A program made the translations under genes and the position numbers. DNA of 64,000 bases from Tateyamaria sp. ANG-S1 (GTDB lineage: Bacteria; Pseudomonadota; Alphaproteobacteria; Rhodobacterales; Rhodobacteraceae): positions 938,455 through 1,002,454 of the forward strand of contig NZ_JWLL01000006.1 of assembly GCF_000814025.1 (NCBI RefSeq). The letters are read 5' to 3'. Position 1 is the first letter of the stretch; each line of letters starts with the position of its first letter. Below, in pieces: positions 55,719 to 64,000 of the stretch. The notes under the pieces were generated by a model that saw nothing but the letters and a program-made list of their open reading frames with translations, was not told the DNA's origin and did no database searches.

Positions 55719-56647
55719 CAGAGCGTGGCCTGATCCGCAGGCATGGCGCGCAGCGCAACGGGCGCGTCGATGGGGCCGTCATCGCCAATGACCAGCATCT
55801 CGCGCACATCGAAGGTCGCGGCAAACCACGACGCCAGCGCAACAGCGTCCGCACCCTTAGCCGAAGGGCCGTCAACGGCATCCAGCACGATCTTGGACGG
55901 CGCCCAGACGCAAGCCTGCCCGTTGCGCATGGCCCAGTCGAGTTCGGTCCGCGTGTCCACCACCTTGCAGCGCGCATCGCGGGCCGCCAGCACCCAGGCG
56001 TTCTGTTCGATGGCCAAGAGGTCGATGCGCCGCTGCGCAAGTGGATGGCTGGCCTGCGGTGCGTCGATGTCTGCAGGGCCGACGCAGAAGATCAGCGGGC
56101 GGCCCATAGCTTCAAGCTGGTCGATCCAGCCGCTCAGGTGGTCCGAGGCGATGGCCGCGTTCGACAGATACACCAGCTCGGGGTGCATCACGTCCTCTTC
56201 CATATCCTCCGCCGCCACAGGCCGCGCTGTGCCCCGGCTGCGCACAATCTCGACGCCCAGAGCACCGGGGCCCCGGTCCAGCTTTTCGATGCGGACAAAG
56301 ACGCGCATCGCCTGTGGCTCGATCAGGATGCGGTCGGCCACACGTTCGGCGAGAGTTTCCAGCAGGTTGAGACGTTCTGCGGCCAGTTCATATGTGATCG
56401 CCTCGGTCACCTTGTCATAGGACAGGATGCGGTCCACGTCGTCGTCAATGGGGCCGGTGAGCGGACGCACCTCAACAACGATGTTGAAGCAGATACGCTG
56501 GGTCACACCGCGCTCGGCCTGAAAGGCACCGATTTCGACGTCGACCGTATGATCGCGGACCGAAATGCGGTCGAGCGGGGCGGAGGTTGCCGTCGCCTCT
56601 GACCGTTCGGAAGGATGGGAAAAAGCGAGACGTATTTCGGATGCCAT
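55718..56647 (-). CDS. folB: dihydroneopterin aldolase FolB with a C-terminal domain of unknown function
   Basis: 309 residues, more than twice the normal FolB length (about 120). Residues 20-135 form the FolB T-fold (DRISVRDHTVDVEIGAFQAERGVTQRI opening, LSYDKVTEAI, LLETLAERVADRIL, VRIEKLDRGPGALGVEIVR). Residues 145-309 form an additional domain (HPELVYLSNAAIASDHLSGW, PLIFCVGPADID, SWFAATFDVREMLVIGD) that I do not recognise. Overlaps folP by 3 nt. Confidence 0.88.
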   Translation of the reverse strand: MASEIRLAFSHPSERSEATATSAPLDRISVRDHTVDVEIGAFQAERGVTQRICFNIVVEVRPLTGPIDDDVDRILSYDKVTEAITYELAAERLNLLETLAERVADRILIEPQAMRVFVRIEKLDRGPGALGVEIVRSRGTARPVAAEDMEEDVMHPELVYLSNAAIASDHLSGWIDQLEAMGRPLIFCVGPADIDAPQASHPLAQRRIDLLAIEQNAWVLAARDARCKVVDTRTELDWAMRNGQACVWAPSKIVLDAVDGPSAKGADAVALASWFAATFDVREMLVIGDDGPIDAPVALRAMPADQATL

Positions 56648-56692
56648 GGGAGCGCGGCCTTTGCAGAGGAACTCGCGCCCTTCTATCCAAGC

Positions 56693-56710
56693 TGTCCCCG
56701 CGGGGACAGG
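56693..56710. repeat. palindromic 18-nt sequence, copy 2 (upstream of folB)
   Basis: TGTCCCCGCGGGGACAGG, identical to 54308-54325; here the palindrome extends to 18 bp (CTGTCCCCG/CGGGGACAG). It sits 46 nt upstream of the folB start. Confidence 0.7.
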
Positions 56711-56741
56711 GGCAAAGACGCCGCCCCTGCGCCCGAAAACG

Positions 56742-57383
56742 TCAGTTCGACGCGGTCTGGAATGTGTGGCGGTAGAACACGTGCACACCGATGGCAGCGG
56801 TCCGGGTGTAAACGCGGCTCCAGCGCGGGCGGACGGCGGTGGTGTGATAGTGGGTTGCCCCCTCGGTCAGGTCGGGGGCGCGGCCGTCAAGCACGGCACG
56901 GGCAACCTTGCCCACGCGCTCAAACGCGCGGGGTTCGTGGATCGTCTCGGGGTTGCCATCGCAGGTGTAGGTAAACTGGCACTGGTAGCGCTTGCCCGTG
57001 CCCTGGTTGATCACACCGCACACATTGTCGGGAAAGCGCGCGCTGCGCACGCGGTTCATGATGACCTCGGCCACGGCAAACTGGCCTCGGACCGTTTCGC
57101 CACGCGCCTCAAAGTAAAGCGCTTCGCTCAGGCATTTCCAGTGTGCGCCGCCCTTGGCAGAGGGCTGTGCGTCAAGCCAGTTTCGTGTGAAGGACACATT
57201 CGTTGCTTGCGCCGGTGGGGTCAGAAGATCCCCGAGCCGCGCCTGCGAAATTCCGCGCAGACCGCGCGCCTCGGCCGCCCGCAGCGCGTCGCCGGTGGCA
57301 GCCGGACCGTCCGCGTCAGATGCAAAAAGCGGTGTGGCCGCGCAGATAAAGAACGCGAGAAGCGCCTTACCCAAACGTTGCAT
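56742..57383 (-). CDS. SleB-type cell wall hydrolase
   Basis: A 213-residue exported protein (signal peptide 1-21) with a Hydrolase_2 (SleB) domain (about 85-205): CLSEALYFEARGE with the catalytic Glu, VAEVIMNRVRSARFPDNVCGVINQG, CQFTYTCDG and ATHYHTTAVRPRW. It cleaves peptidoglycan glycan strands in related proteins. Separated from folB by 94 nt. Confidence 0.92.
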   Translation of the reverse strand: MQRLGKALLAFFICAATPLFASDADGPAATGDALRAAEARGLRGISQARLGDLLTPPAQATNVSFTRNWLDAQPSAKGGAHWKCLSEALYFEARGETVRGQFAVAEVIMNRVRSARFPDNVCGVINQGTGKRYQCQFTYTCDGNPETIHEPRAFERVGKVARAVLDGRAPDLTEGATHYHTTAVRPRWSRVYTRTAAIGVHVFYRHTFQTASN

Positions 57384-57536
57384 GGATCACCCCAGGATCA
57401 TTGTCGATCCGCGGCATTTAGGGAAAAATCGACGAAACGTCCAGTTTTAGGGCGTTTTGGTCGCACATGGCCGCTATGCGTTGGCGAGATATGGCTTGTG
57501 GCGGCCTACGCCATACAGGCGTTTGGACCCGCTCAG

Positions 57537-60074
57537 CTACTCTATTTTGTGGGCGATTGCCAGTTGAGCGGACGCCAGCCGAGCCACCGGAACGCGAAAC
57601 GGAGAGCAGGAAACATAGTCAAATCCCGCATTCCGACAGAATGCAATCGATTCGGGATTGCCCCCATGTTCGCCACACATCGACAGCGTGATGTCGGGCC
57701 GCGCCGCGCGCCCCCGCTCCGATCCGAGTGTCAGCAATTCGCCCACCCCGTCGATGTCGAGAGAGTGGAAAGGGTCCTCTACAAACACCTCTTGCCGCAC
57801 ATAGTCGGACATGAACCGGCCCGCGTCATCGCGCGACAGGCCGTATGTCATTTGCGTCAGATCATTGGTGCCGAAGGACAGGAAACTACAATGCTGGGCA
57901 ATGTCACCTGCGCGCAGTGCGGCGCGCGGTGTCTCGACCATCACGCCCAGCTTGTAGTCAAATGCGGCGCCCGCCGTCATGGCCACGGTTGTGGCGACCG
58001 CATCCACGCGCGCGCGCACCAGTTCAACCTCGCGCTTGGCGCTGACGAGTGGGATCATGATCTCGGGCACGACCGGCTCGCCGTCGCGGCTGGCTTCAAT
58101 GGTCGCCTCAAAGATGGCACGGGCCTGCATCTCGTAGATCTCGGGCAGCGTCACGCCAAGGCGCACGCCGCGCTGGCCCAGCATCGGGTTGTATTCCATC
58201 AGCGCCTCGATCCTGCGCGTGACGTCAGAGAGGGGCAGGTTCAGGGCGTCCGCCAGCGCACGTTGCCCGTTCCGATCCGTGGGCAGAAACTCGTGCAAGG
58301 GCGGATCAAAGAGCCGGATGCAGACCGGTTTACCCTGCATGATCCGGAACAGCTGGATGAAATCCGCGCGCTGCATGGGCAGGAGCCGTTCCAGCACCGC
58401 GCGGCGGTCATCACTGGTGGCGGCAAAGATCATCTCGCGCATCACCGTGAGCCGCCCGGGTTCGAAAAACATGTGTTCCGTCCGGCACAGCCCGATGCCT
58501 TGGGCATTGAAATTGCTGGCCGTTTGCGCATCTGCGGGTGTGTCGGCATTGGCGCGGATGCCGATGTCACGTTCCGCATCGGCCCAGTCCATCAGGTCGT
58601 TGAACGCATCATCAAGGGCCGCTTCCTGCATCTCGGGCGCACCGAAAAGGATGGTGCCGTTGGTCCCGTCCACGGTCACGATCTCGCCCGCCTTGATGAC
58701 GCGCCCATCTTGCGTGACGATCTGCCCCTTGCGGGTCTGAAAGCGCATATCACTTACGCCCACCACGCAGGGCAGGCCGATACCGCGCCCGATCACCGCC
58801 GCGTGGCTGGTGATACCACCCCGTTCGGTGATGACAGCGCTGGCGGCGTGCATGCCGCGGACATCCTCGGGCGAGGTTTCGCGACGGACGAGGATGCAAT
58901 CCTCGCGTCGGGCAGCACTTGCTTGCGCGTCGTTGGACGAAAAGACGAGGCGCCCGGTGGCCGCACCCGGGCTTGCCGCGATGCCGGTTCCGAGGATGTC
59001 ACGCTTGGCATGGCGGTCGACCTGACGGTGCAGAAGCTCGTTCAATGTGCGCGGTTCGATCCGCATCAGCGCCTCTTGTCGCGGGATGATGCCGTCGCGC
59101 GCGAGCTGCACGGCGATGCGCACCGCAGCGCGGGACGAGCGTGTGACGCGCACACCGTCAAGGATATGCAAGTGCCCGTTTTCAATGGTGAATTCCACCT
59201 GCATCTCTTCGCGCAGCTTGACGCGCATCAGACGCGCATGTTCCACAAGCTGGGCAAATCCGTCGGGCACCTGATCCTCAAGCGAGGGGCCACGGGGGTC
59301 ACGGCTGATGAAGAGGCTGTTGGCGTCGGTGCGGAGCGCATCGCGGCCCTGGCTTTGGCGCAGGTAGCGCCCGGTGATCTGGGGCATCCCGGTCTTTGAG
59401 GACACAAGCTGGAGGACACCGGAGCCGCTTTCGCCATGCCCCACACCGAAGGCCATCTGCTGGACCACGAGGCCGAGCCCCGCGTCCGCGGGCGCGCCCT
59501 TGGCCTGGCGTAAGAGCCGGGCGGAGGTGCCTTCCCATGCGCGGGCCATGGATTTCAGCACCCCGGCCAGTTGTTCGGCGCGGGTGGTCGGAAACGGGAT
59601 TTCCGTTTCGTTTTCATAAGCTTCGAGGGTTTGTTGCAGGGCCTCTGGCCCCTCGCCGGTCACGTCGTCGAACATGTCGGGATCGAGCCGATCCACGTGG
59701 ATGGCGTAGCTTTGCACGAAGCGGGTGAAGAGCGTGGCCGCCGCATCGGTTCCAAGCGTCGCGCAGAGTGCTTCGAACCGCGTGTCGTTCATGCCGACGT
59801 TGAGGATGGCCGAGGGGCCGCCCCAATCCGGGTCCTCGGATGAGGGGCGCACGCAGAGCAGTGCCTCGTCCGGGAATTCACCTAAAATCGCTGGAATATC
59901 AGGGAGATGGCCGTTTGCGATGTCGTGCACGGCATCGAAAGACAAGGCCACCGTAGCCGGCACCGGCAGGTCCAGCCGCTTGAGCCGTTGCAGGCATTTG
60001 GCCCGCCCGCCATGGGTCTGCGTCGCAATGGGCGCGGTGGGGGTGACCAGGGTTGTATGCGGGTTATTCTGCAC
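57537..60074 (-). CDS. ppdK: pyruvate, phosphate dikinase-like enzyme, divergent N-terminus
   Basis: 845 residues. N-terminal ATP-grasp region (about 10-315), phosphohistidine domain with His424 in ERGGITSHAAVIGRG, and C-terminal PEP/pyruvate barrel (RLFDPPLHEFLP, EIMIPLVSAKREVELVR, CGEHGGNP). The nucleotide-binding segment reads CVRPSSEDPDWGGPSAILNVGMND instead of the usual VRSG...MPGMMDTVLNLGLND, and the N-terminus is about 30 residues short. The start is a GTG at 60074 with AGAGGAG upstream; no suitable ATG exists. Confidence 0.87.
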   Translation of the reverse strand: MQNNPHTTLVTPTAPIATQTHGGRAKCLQRLKRLDLPVPATVALSFDAVHDIANGHLPDIPAILGEFPDEALLCVRPSSEDPDWGGPSAILNVGMNDTRFEALCATLGTDAAATLFTRFVQSYAIHVDRLDPDMFDDVTGEGPEALQQTLEAYENETEIPFPTTRAEQLAGVLKSMARAWEGTSARLLRQAKGAPADAGLGLVVQQMAFGVGHGESGSGVLQLVSSKTGMPQITGRYLRQSQGRDALRTDANSLFISRDPRGPSLEDQVPDGFAQLVEHARLMRVKLREEMQVEFTIENGHLHILDGVRVTRSSRAAVRIAVQLARDGIIPRQEALMRIEPRTLNELLHRQVDRHAKRDILGTGIAASPGAATGRLVFSSNDAQASAARREDCILVRRETSPEDVRGMHAASAVITERGGITSHAAVIGRGIGLPCVVGVSDMRFQTRKGQIVTQDGRVIKAGEIVTVDGTNGTILFGAPEMQEAALDDAFNDLMDWADAERDIGIRANADTPADAQTASNFNAQGIGLCRTEHMFFEPGRLTVMREMIFAATSDDRRAVLERLLPMQRADFIQLFRIMQGKPVCIRLFDPPLHEFLPTDRNGQRALADALNLPLSDVTRRIEALMEYNPMLGQRGVRLGVTLPEIYEMQARAIFEATIEASRDGEPVVPEIMIPLVSAKREVELVRARVDAVATTVAMTAGAAFDYKLGVMVETPRAALRAGDIAQHCSFLSFGTNDLTQMTYGLSRDDAGRFMSDYVRQEVFVEDPFHSLDIDGVGELLTLGSERGRAARPDITLSMCGEHGGNPESIAFCRNAGFDYVSCSPFRVPVARLASAQLAIAHKIE

Positions 60075-60254
60075 TGCGGCATGGCTCCTCTGCGAGGCGC
60101 AGCATAGCCTGAAAGCCTGCCCGCACAAGGGTTTAGGTCTGCGACTTTCGGCCTGTGACAGGGTGGCACCATGCGTACACACCCCGTGCACCCCCTGTAC
60201 ACCGGCTGCGGGCGCAGAAAGCAGGGTTTGCGCAACGGTTTAGTCGCGTGAAAC

Positions 60255-60302
60255 AGGGGGGCCAGCCCCCTTACCCCCCGGAGTTTATCTGGCAAGATGA
60301 AG
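60255..60302 (-). repeat. dispersed 3'-end element, family B, with G/C hairpin
   Basis: On the minus strand CTTCATCTTGCCAGATAAAC-TCC (60280-60302) is followed by a G-run and GGGGGCTGGCCCCC. It begins 4 nt after the glyS stop in sense orientation. Confidence 0.8.
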
Positions 60303-60306
60303 AGGA

Positions 60307-62598
60307 TCAGCCTTCGATCTTTGTCAGGTCCGCGACGGAGAGGCAGAGCGCGCGGATGCGGCTGAGCAGGTTGAGCCGGTTGCGGCGGACGGTCTGGTTG
60401 TCGGCGTTGATTTGGACCGCTTCGAAGAAGGCGTCGATAGGGCCTCGGAGTGTTGCCATGGCCTGCATGGCGGATGCGAAGTCCTGTGCCTCCATCGCCG
60501 GGGCGATTTTGGCTTCGGCGGCGTCCAGCGCTTCGAACAGGGCCTTTTCCTCGGCTTCCTCGGCGAACTTGATGTCGGCGCCGTAGGAGTATTCGACGCC
60601 GTCCGCTTCCTCGGCCTGGGTGAGGATGTTGTTGGCGCGTTTGAAGCCCTGGATCAGGTTTTCACCATCGTCGGTGGCGAGGGTTTCGGAGAGGGCTTTG
60701 GCCCGCTTGACCAGCAGGGTGAGGTCGTCGTTTTGCGGCATCGCGATACAGGCGTCGATGATGTCGTGGCGGATGCCTTGGTCGCGGAGGTAGACTTTGA
60801 GCCGGTCGTGGAAGAAGGAGAGGAGGTCGGCTGCCAATTGTTCCGTAGTGAGCAGTGGGGAGACCTGATAGTTGCGGTCAAGATGCAAATCCACATCGAC
60901 TTCCCAAGCCAAGTTCCCCGCGTCCAGCTTACCCTTCAACACTTCCCGATTCATCTGCAATGATGGGTTTTCCACGTCACCTGAATAACCTGAAGTCCAA
61001 AAATTCTGATTTCGTTCTGCGCCCGAAACGAAGTGCGAAATCATATACGGTATACGGTAAATATCCCAGACTACGCCGTAGTACGAATTCTTAATGACTT
61101 GCCGAAGGCTGAAAGAGTACTGAGCTGTCAACAAAAGCCGAATAACACCCAACGCTGCACGACGCAGCGCAAACGGGTCCTTCGATCCCGTCGGCTTCTC
61201 ATCAATCGCCCAGAAGCCTGTCAACGTATCCAGCTTGTCGGCCAAAGCCACCGCGACCGAAACAGGTGCAGTAGGCACATCATCAGACGGCCCCAATGGC
61301 GAGTAGTGTTCTTGGGCGGCAGCGGCGATGGCGGTGTTTTTCTCGGTTTCGCCGATGTAATACCGCCCCATAAGCCCTTGAAGTTCTGGGAATTCGTAGA
61401 CCATTTCGGAGCTGAGGTCGGCTTTGGCCAGGCGGGCGGCCTCTTCGGCTTGGGCCTCATCGGCGCCGACGATGGGGGCCAGTTCCTTGGCCAGTGCTGC
61501 GATGCGGTTGATGCGGTCGGCTTGTGACCCAAGCTTGTTGTGGAAGGTCACGTTTTCAAGGGCTTGCGTCCAGACGCTCATGTCGGACTTCGCGACGCGC
61601 AGGTCATTTTCCCAGAAGAACTTGGCATCTGCCAGCCGGGCGCTCAGCACCTTTTCGTTGCCTGCGAGGATCGTGGCGCCGTTGTCTGCCGTTTCGCGGT
61701 TCGCCACGGTGATGAACCGTTCGATGCGGCCCGTTTTGGGATTGCGGACGGAAAAGAACTTCTGGTGCTCTTTCATCGAGGTTTGTAGCACTTCGGGCGG
61801 CAGGTCGAGGAAGTCGTCACCGATCTTGCCCATCAGGACCACAGGCCATTCGACAAGACCCGCGACCTCGGCCAAGAGGCCTTTGTCTTCGACCACTTCG
61901 AGGCCGCTCGCGAAGGCCGCGTTGGTCGCGTCGTGCCAGATGGCTTCAGACCGGTCGGCGGCGTTCAGAATCACATGAGCGCGCTTGAGCTTCTTCTCGT
62001 AATCCTCGAAAGAGGTTACGGAAAAGCGGCCCGGGGCCATGAAGCGGTGGCCTTCGGTCGTGTCGGTGAAGGCGATGCCGTCGACCTCACCCGGCACGAC
62101 TTCGGTCCCTGCCTCATCGCTCAGGATGCAAAGGATCGAGTGCAGCGGGCGCACCCATTTGAGCGCGCCCGACCCCCAGCGCATGGATTTGGGCCAAGGG
62201 AAGGTGCGGACGGTCTGGGCCAACACCTCGGCAATGATCTCAGCCGCCGGGCGGCCTGGCTTTTCGATCACGGCGAAAAGGACGTTGCCCTTGGGCGTCT
62301 CGCGCTCTTCGACTTGATCGCGGGTCAGGCCCGCGCCGCGCAGGAACCCTTCGATCGCCTTTTCCGGCGCGTCGGCCTTGGGGCCCTTGCGCTCTTCACG
62401 GGTCGTGGGGCTTTCCGCCAGCAGCCCCTCGACCGTCAGCGTCAGGCGGCGGGGCGTGGTGAAGGCGGCGGCGGAGGCGTAGGTCAGCCCGGCCTCGACA
62501 AGACCGTTCGTGACCAGCTTTTGCAGGTCTTCACCGGCGCGCTTTTGCATGCGCGCGGGGATTTCTTCGGAGAAGAGTTCGATCAGGAGGTCAGGCAT
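60307..62598 (-). CDS. glyS: glycyl-tRNA synthetase beta subunit with an unusual insert
   Basis: 763-residue beta subunit of the bacterial alpha2-beta2 glycyl-tRNA synthetase. Starts [17 protein letters not shown]; core segments include WPKSMRWG, EHQKFFSV, RLADAKFFWENDL and DPFALRRAALGVIRLL. Between RLL (about residue 490) and DLLSFFHDRLKV lies a stretch of about 95 residues that is A+T-rich in DNA and uses codons rare elsewhere in the window (ATA, CGA, TCA). Frame is intact. The start overlaps the stop of the upstream small gene (TAATG). Confidence 0.93.
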   Translation of the reverse strand: MPDLLIELFSEEIPARMQKRAGEDLQKLVTNGLVEAGLTYASAAAFTTPRRLTLTVEGLLAESPTTREERKGPKADAPEKAIEGFLRGAGLTRDQVEERETPKGNVLFAVIEKPGRPAAEIIAEVLAQTVRTFPWPKSMRWGSGALKWVRPLHSILCILSDEAGTEVVPGEVDGIAFTDTTEGHRFMAPGRFSVTSFEDYEKKLKRAHVILNAADRSEAIWHDATNAAFASGLEVVEDKGLLAEVAGLVEWPVVLMGKIGDDFLDLPPEVLQTSMKEHQKFFSVRNPKTGRIERFITVANRETADNGATILAGNEKVLSARLADAKFFWENDLRVAKSDMSVWTQALENVTFHNKLGSQADRINRIAALAKELAPIVGADEAQAEEAARLAKADLSSEMVYEFPELQGLMGRYYIGETEKNTAIAAAAQEHYSPLGPSDDVPTAPVSVAVALADKLDTLTGFWAIDEKPTGSKDPFALRRAALGVIRLLLTAQYSFSLRQVIKNSYYGVVWDIYRIPYMISHFVSGAERNQNFWTSGYSGDVENPSLQMNREVLKGKLDAGNLAWEVDVDLHLDRNYQVSPLLTTEQLAADLLSFFHDRLKVYLRDQGIRHDIIDACIAMPQNDDLTLLVKRAKALSETLATDDGENLIQGFKRANNILTQAEEADGVEYSYGADIKFAEEAEEKALFEALDAAEAKIAPAMEAQDFASAMQAMATLRGPIDAFFEAVQINADNQTVRRNRLNLLSRIRALCLSVADLTKIEG

Positions 62599-63113
62599 TA
62601 GTTTGTTTCTCGTTCCGGGCATTCTTCGCCGACGATGGTCCCGTCATAGGCTTTTTCGCCGCAATCATTGAGTTCGTGCCAGACATAGCCGCGCCCGTCT
62701 TCGGTGATGGCGACGATGCGGTCGACGCCGAAATCGACGTTTTTCTGGCCCAGGAAGGGGAGTGCCGTGCCTGCGTCAAGCTCGGCAGCGATGGCGGCGG
62801 CGTCGAAGCAGTCGAACCAGCCGGGGGCGTTACGGGGGGTGGCGTCTTCGAGACCCACATAGGTCTCCGTCAGCAGGGACAGCGACAGGTCGGTGGTAAA
62901 GCAGGCCCGGTAGCGAATGGGCGAGCTTTCGGCGTCGATGGCCTGGAAGTTGTCGAAGGGGATGGGTTCGGGTGCGTCCGTGACGACCGAGACAAGCTGG
63001 ACGTCCGCCTCGACCACCTCTTCGTAGAAGCCGTAGACTTGCAGGTAGTAGAGGGCCGCGCCCGCGATGATCCCACTCAGCACGATGACAATTCCAATGA
63101 TTTTTCCGCTCAC
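62598..63113 (-). CDS. membrane-anchored protein between glyQ and glyS (DUF6446-like)
   Basis: 171 residues: one N-terminal membrane segment ([23 protein letters not shown]) and a soluble domain ([49 protein letters not shown]). It begins at a GTG that overlaps the glyQ stop (GTGA), and its stop overlaps the glyS ATG (TAATG). The coupling implies stoichiometric translation with the synthetase, but the function is unknown. I associate it with DUF6446 from memory. Confidence 0.75.
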   Translation of the reverse strand: MSGKIIGIVIVLSGIIAGAALYYLQVYGFYEEVVEADVQLVSVVTDAPEPIPFDNFQAIDAESSPIRYRACFTTDLSLSLLTETYVGLEDATPRNAPGWFDCFDAAAIAAELDAGTALPFLGQKNVDFGVDRIVAITEDGRGYVWHELNDCGEKAYDGTIVGEECPERETN

Positions 63114-64000
63114 GCTGCGTCCTCGGGTTGCCAGCCGCCTGCGCGGGTCTGGACGAAGGCGTCGGCGCATTGCTTGGCCAGTGCGCGGACGCGGCCGATA
63201 TAGGCCTGACGTTCGGTAACCGAGATCACGCCGCGCGCGTCGAGCAGGTTGAAGATGTGGGACGCCTTGATGCACTGGTCATAGGCCGGGTGGGCCATGA
63301 TGATGCGCTTGCCGGTCTTAGGGTCGTCGTGTTCGGCGGCGAGGATCGCCCTGCACTCGTTTTCGGCCTCCACGAAGTGGTCCAACAGCACCTCAGTGTT
63401 CGCGGTGTCGAAATTCCAGCGGGCGTATTCCTCTTCCGTTTGTTTGAAGATGTCGCCGTAGCTGAGCGCGATGGGTGTTTGCGGGTCGTTGAAGGGCATG
63501 TCCATGACGTGATCGACACCGAGGATATACATCGCCAGACGTTCGAGCCCGTAGGTCAACTCACCCGAGACCGGATGGCAGTCATGGCCGCCAACCTGTT
63601 GAAAGTAGGTGAATTGCGACACTTCCATGCCATCGCACCAGACCTCCCACCCGAGGCCCCAGGCGCCGAGCGTGGGGCTTTCCCAGTCATCCTCGACAAA
63701 GCGTATGTCGTGCAGGTCCATGTCGATGCCGATGGCACGGAGCGAGCCGAGGTAGAGGTCCTGCAGGTCCGGCGGGCTGGGTTTGATCAGCACCTGGTAC
63801 TGGTAGTAGTGCTGAAGCCGGTTGGGGTTCTCACCATAGCGCCCATCGGTTGGACGGCGCGAGGGCTGGACATAGGCGGCGGCCCAGGGCTGCGTGCCAA
63901 GTGACCGCAGAGTTGTGGCCGGGTGGAACGTCCCTGCCCCGACTTCCATGTCATAGGGTTGCAGCACGGCGCAGCCCTTTGCTGCCCAGTAATTCTGCAG
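63110..64000 (-). CDS. glyQ: glycyl-tRNA synthetase alpha subunit (5' end outside the window)
   Basis: 296 residues are visible; the frame is open at the window edge ([27 protein letters not shown]), lacking only about ten N-terminal residues compared with the family. Core segments [53 protein letters not shown] and [12 protein letters not shown] are intact. The class II synthetase catalytic subunit for Gly-tRNA. Confidence 0.96.
   Translation of the reverse strand: MQNYWAAKGCAVLQPYDMEVGAGTFHPATTLRSLGTQPWAAAYVQPSRRPTDGRYGENPNRLQHYYQYQVLIKPSPPDLQDLYLGSLRAIGIDMDLHDIRFVEDDWESPTLGAWGLGWEVWCDGMEVSQFTYFQQVGGHDCHPVSGELTYGLERLAMYILGVDHVMDMPFNDPQTPIALSYGDIFKQTEEEYARWNFDTANTEVLLDHFVEAENECRAILAAEHDDPKTGKRIIMAHPAYDQCIKASHIFNLLDARGVISVTERQAYIGRVRALAKQCADAFVQTRAGGWQPEDAA

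Noticed and set aside
56565-59399. 944-aa plus-strand open frame across folB, sleB and ppdK
   Set aside because: It spans three clear minus-strand genes and an intergenic gap and has no domain of its own; a G+C-driven shadow frame.

Overview
The window looks like chromosomal DNA of a marine Rhodobacterales (Roseobacter-group) alphaproteobacterium. The evidence is high G+C, a C4-pathway 5-aminolevulinate synthase, a complete SoxXYZABCD thiosulfate-oxidation locus with SoxT/R/S/V/W/E/F/G/H accessories, and housekeeping clusters in arrangements I associate with that order (rpsF-rpsR-rplI, glmM-folP-folB, glyQ-X-glyS). I see no prophage, transposase, CRISPR array or plasmid backbone. All assignments rest on reading the translated sequence and recognising motifs; no database was searched.

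Layout. 0-4.5 kb: fabD, a small membrane protein and fabG (minus strand), then a cytochrome b561-YceI fusion and a free secreted YceI protein. 4.5-9.1 kb: rpsF-rpsR-rplI, a DUF4329/JAMM-like protein, a RidA protein and trigger factor. 9.3-14.9 kb: a signalling island with a response regulator, a 1106-residue CheB-CheR-coiled-coil-PAS protein, a PAS histidine kinase and a second response regulator. 14.9-31.3 kb: the sox island. soxT-soxR-soxS are on minus; soxV-W-X-Y-Z-A-B-C-D-E-F, a DUF302 protein and hemA are on plus; a DUF2892 protein, a Crp/Fnr regulator, soxH and soxG are on minus. 31.4-41.6 kb: tRNA-Leu(GAG), two paralogous peptidoglycan-binding-domain proteins, lipB, an RTX/PA14/Hint secreted protein, ctaD, a DUF2244 protein and a YqeY protein. 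41.8-50.9 kb: carA, a glycosyltransferase with a GspE-N/MshEN-like N-terminus, a GntR regulator, a HAD phosphatase, a UbiH-like monooxygenase, a class V aminotransferase, two overlapping Lrp/AsnC regulators and ilvC. 51-64 kb: an ArsR/NIPSNAP/ABM/EamA module, glmM-folP-folB, a SleB-type hydrolase, a divergent PPDK, and glyS-X-glyQ (glyQ runs off the window).

How the genes work together. The sox genes form one respiratory module. SoxYZ carries the sulfur substrate, SoxAX attaches it, SoxB releases sulfate, and SoxCD oxidises the bound sulfane sulfur. SoxV/W/S supply thiol reductant, SoxT is a sulfur-compound permease, and SoxR has the cysteine geometry of persulfide-sensing ArsR repressors. 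Inverted repeats sharing ATTCAA half-sites lie before soxV, soxX, soxB and soxG. An ALA synthase in the same island fits the heme demand of four c-type cytochromes.

The strongest unexplained signals are non-coding. One is a set of dispersed elements, each a conserved A-rich head plus a G/C hairpin, mostly placed directly after stop codons. Another is a four-copy GCAGTTT array with exact 21-nt pair spacing next to a 22-bp palindrome at 40.9-41.1 kb. A third is an 18-nt sequence containing a 16-bp palindrome that occurs in identical form twice. There is also an A+T-rich, rare-codon insert in the core gene glyS.
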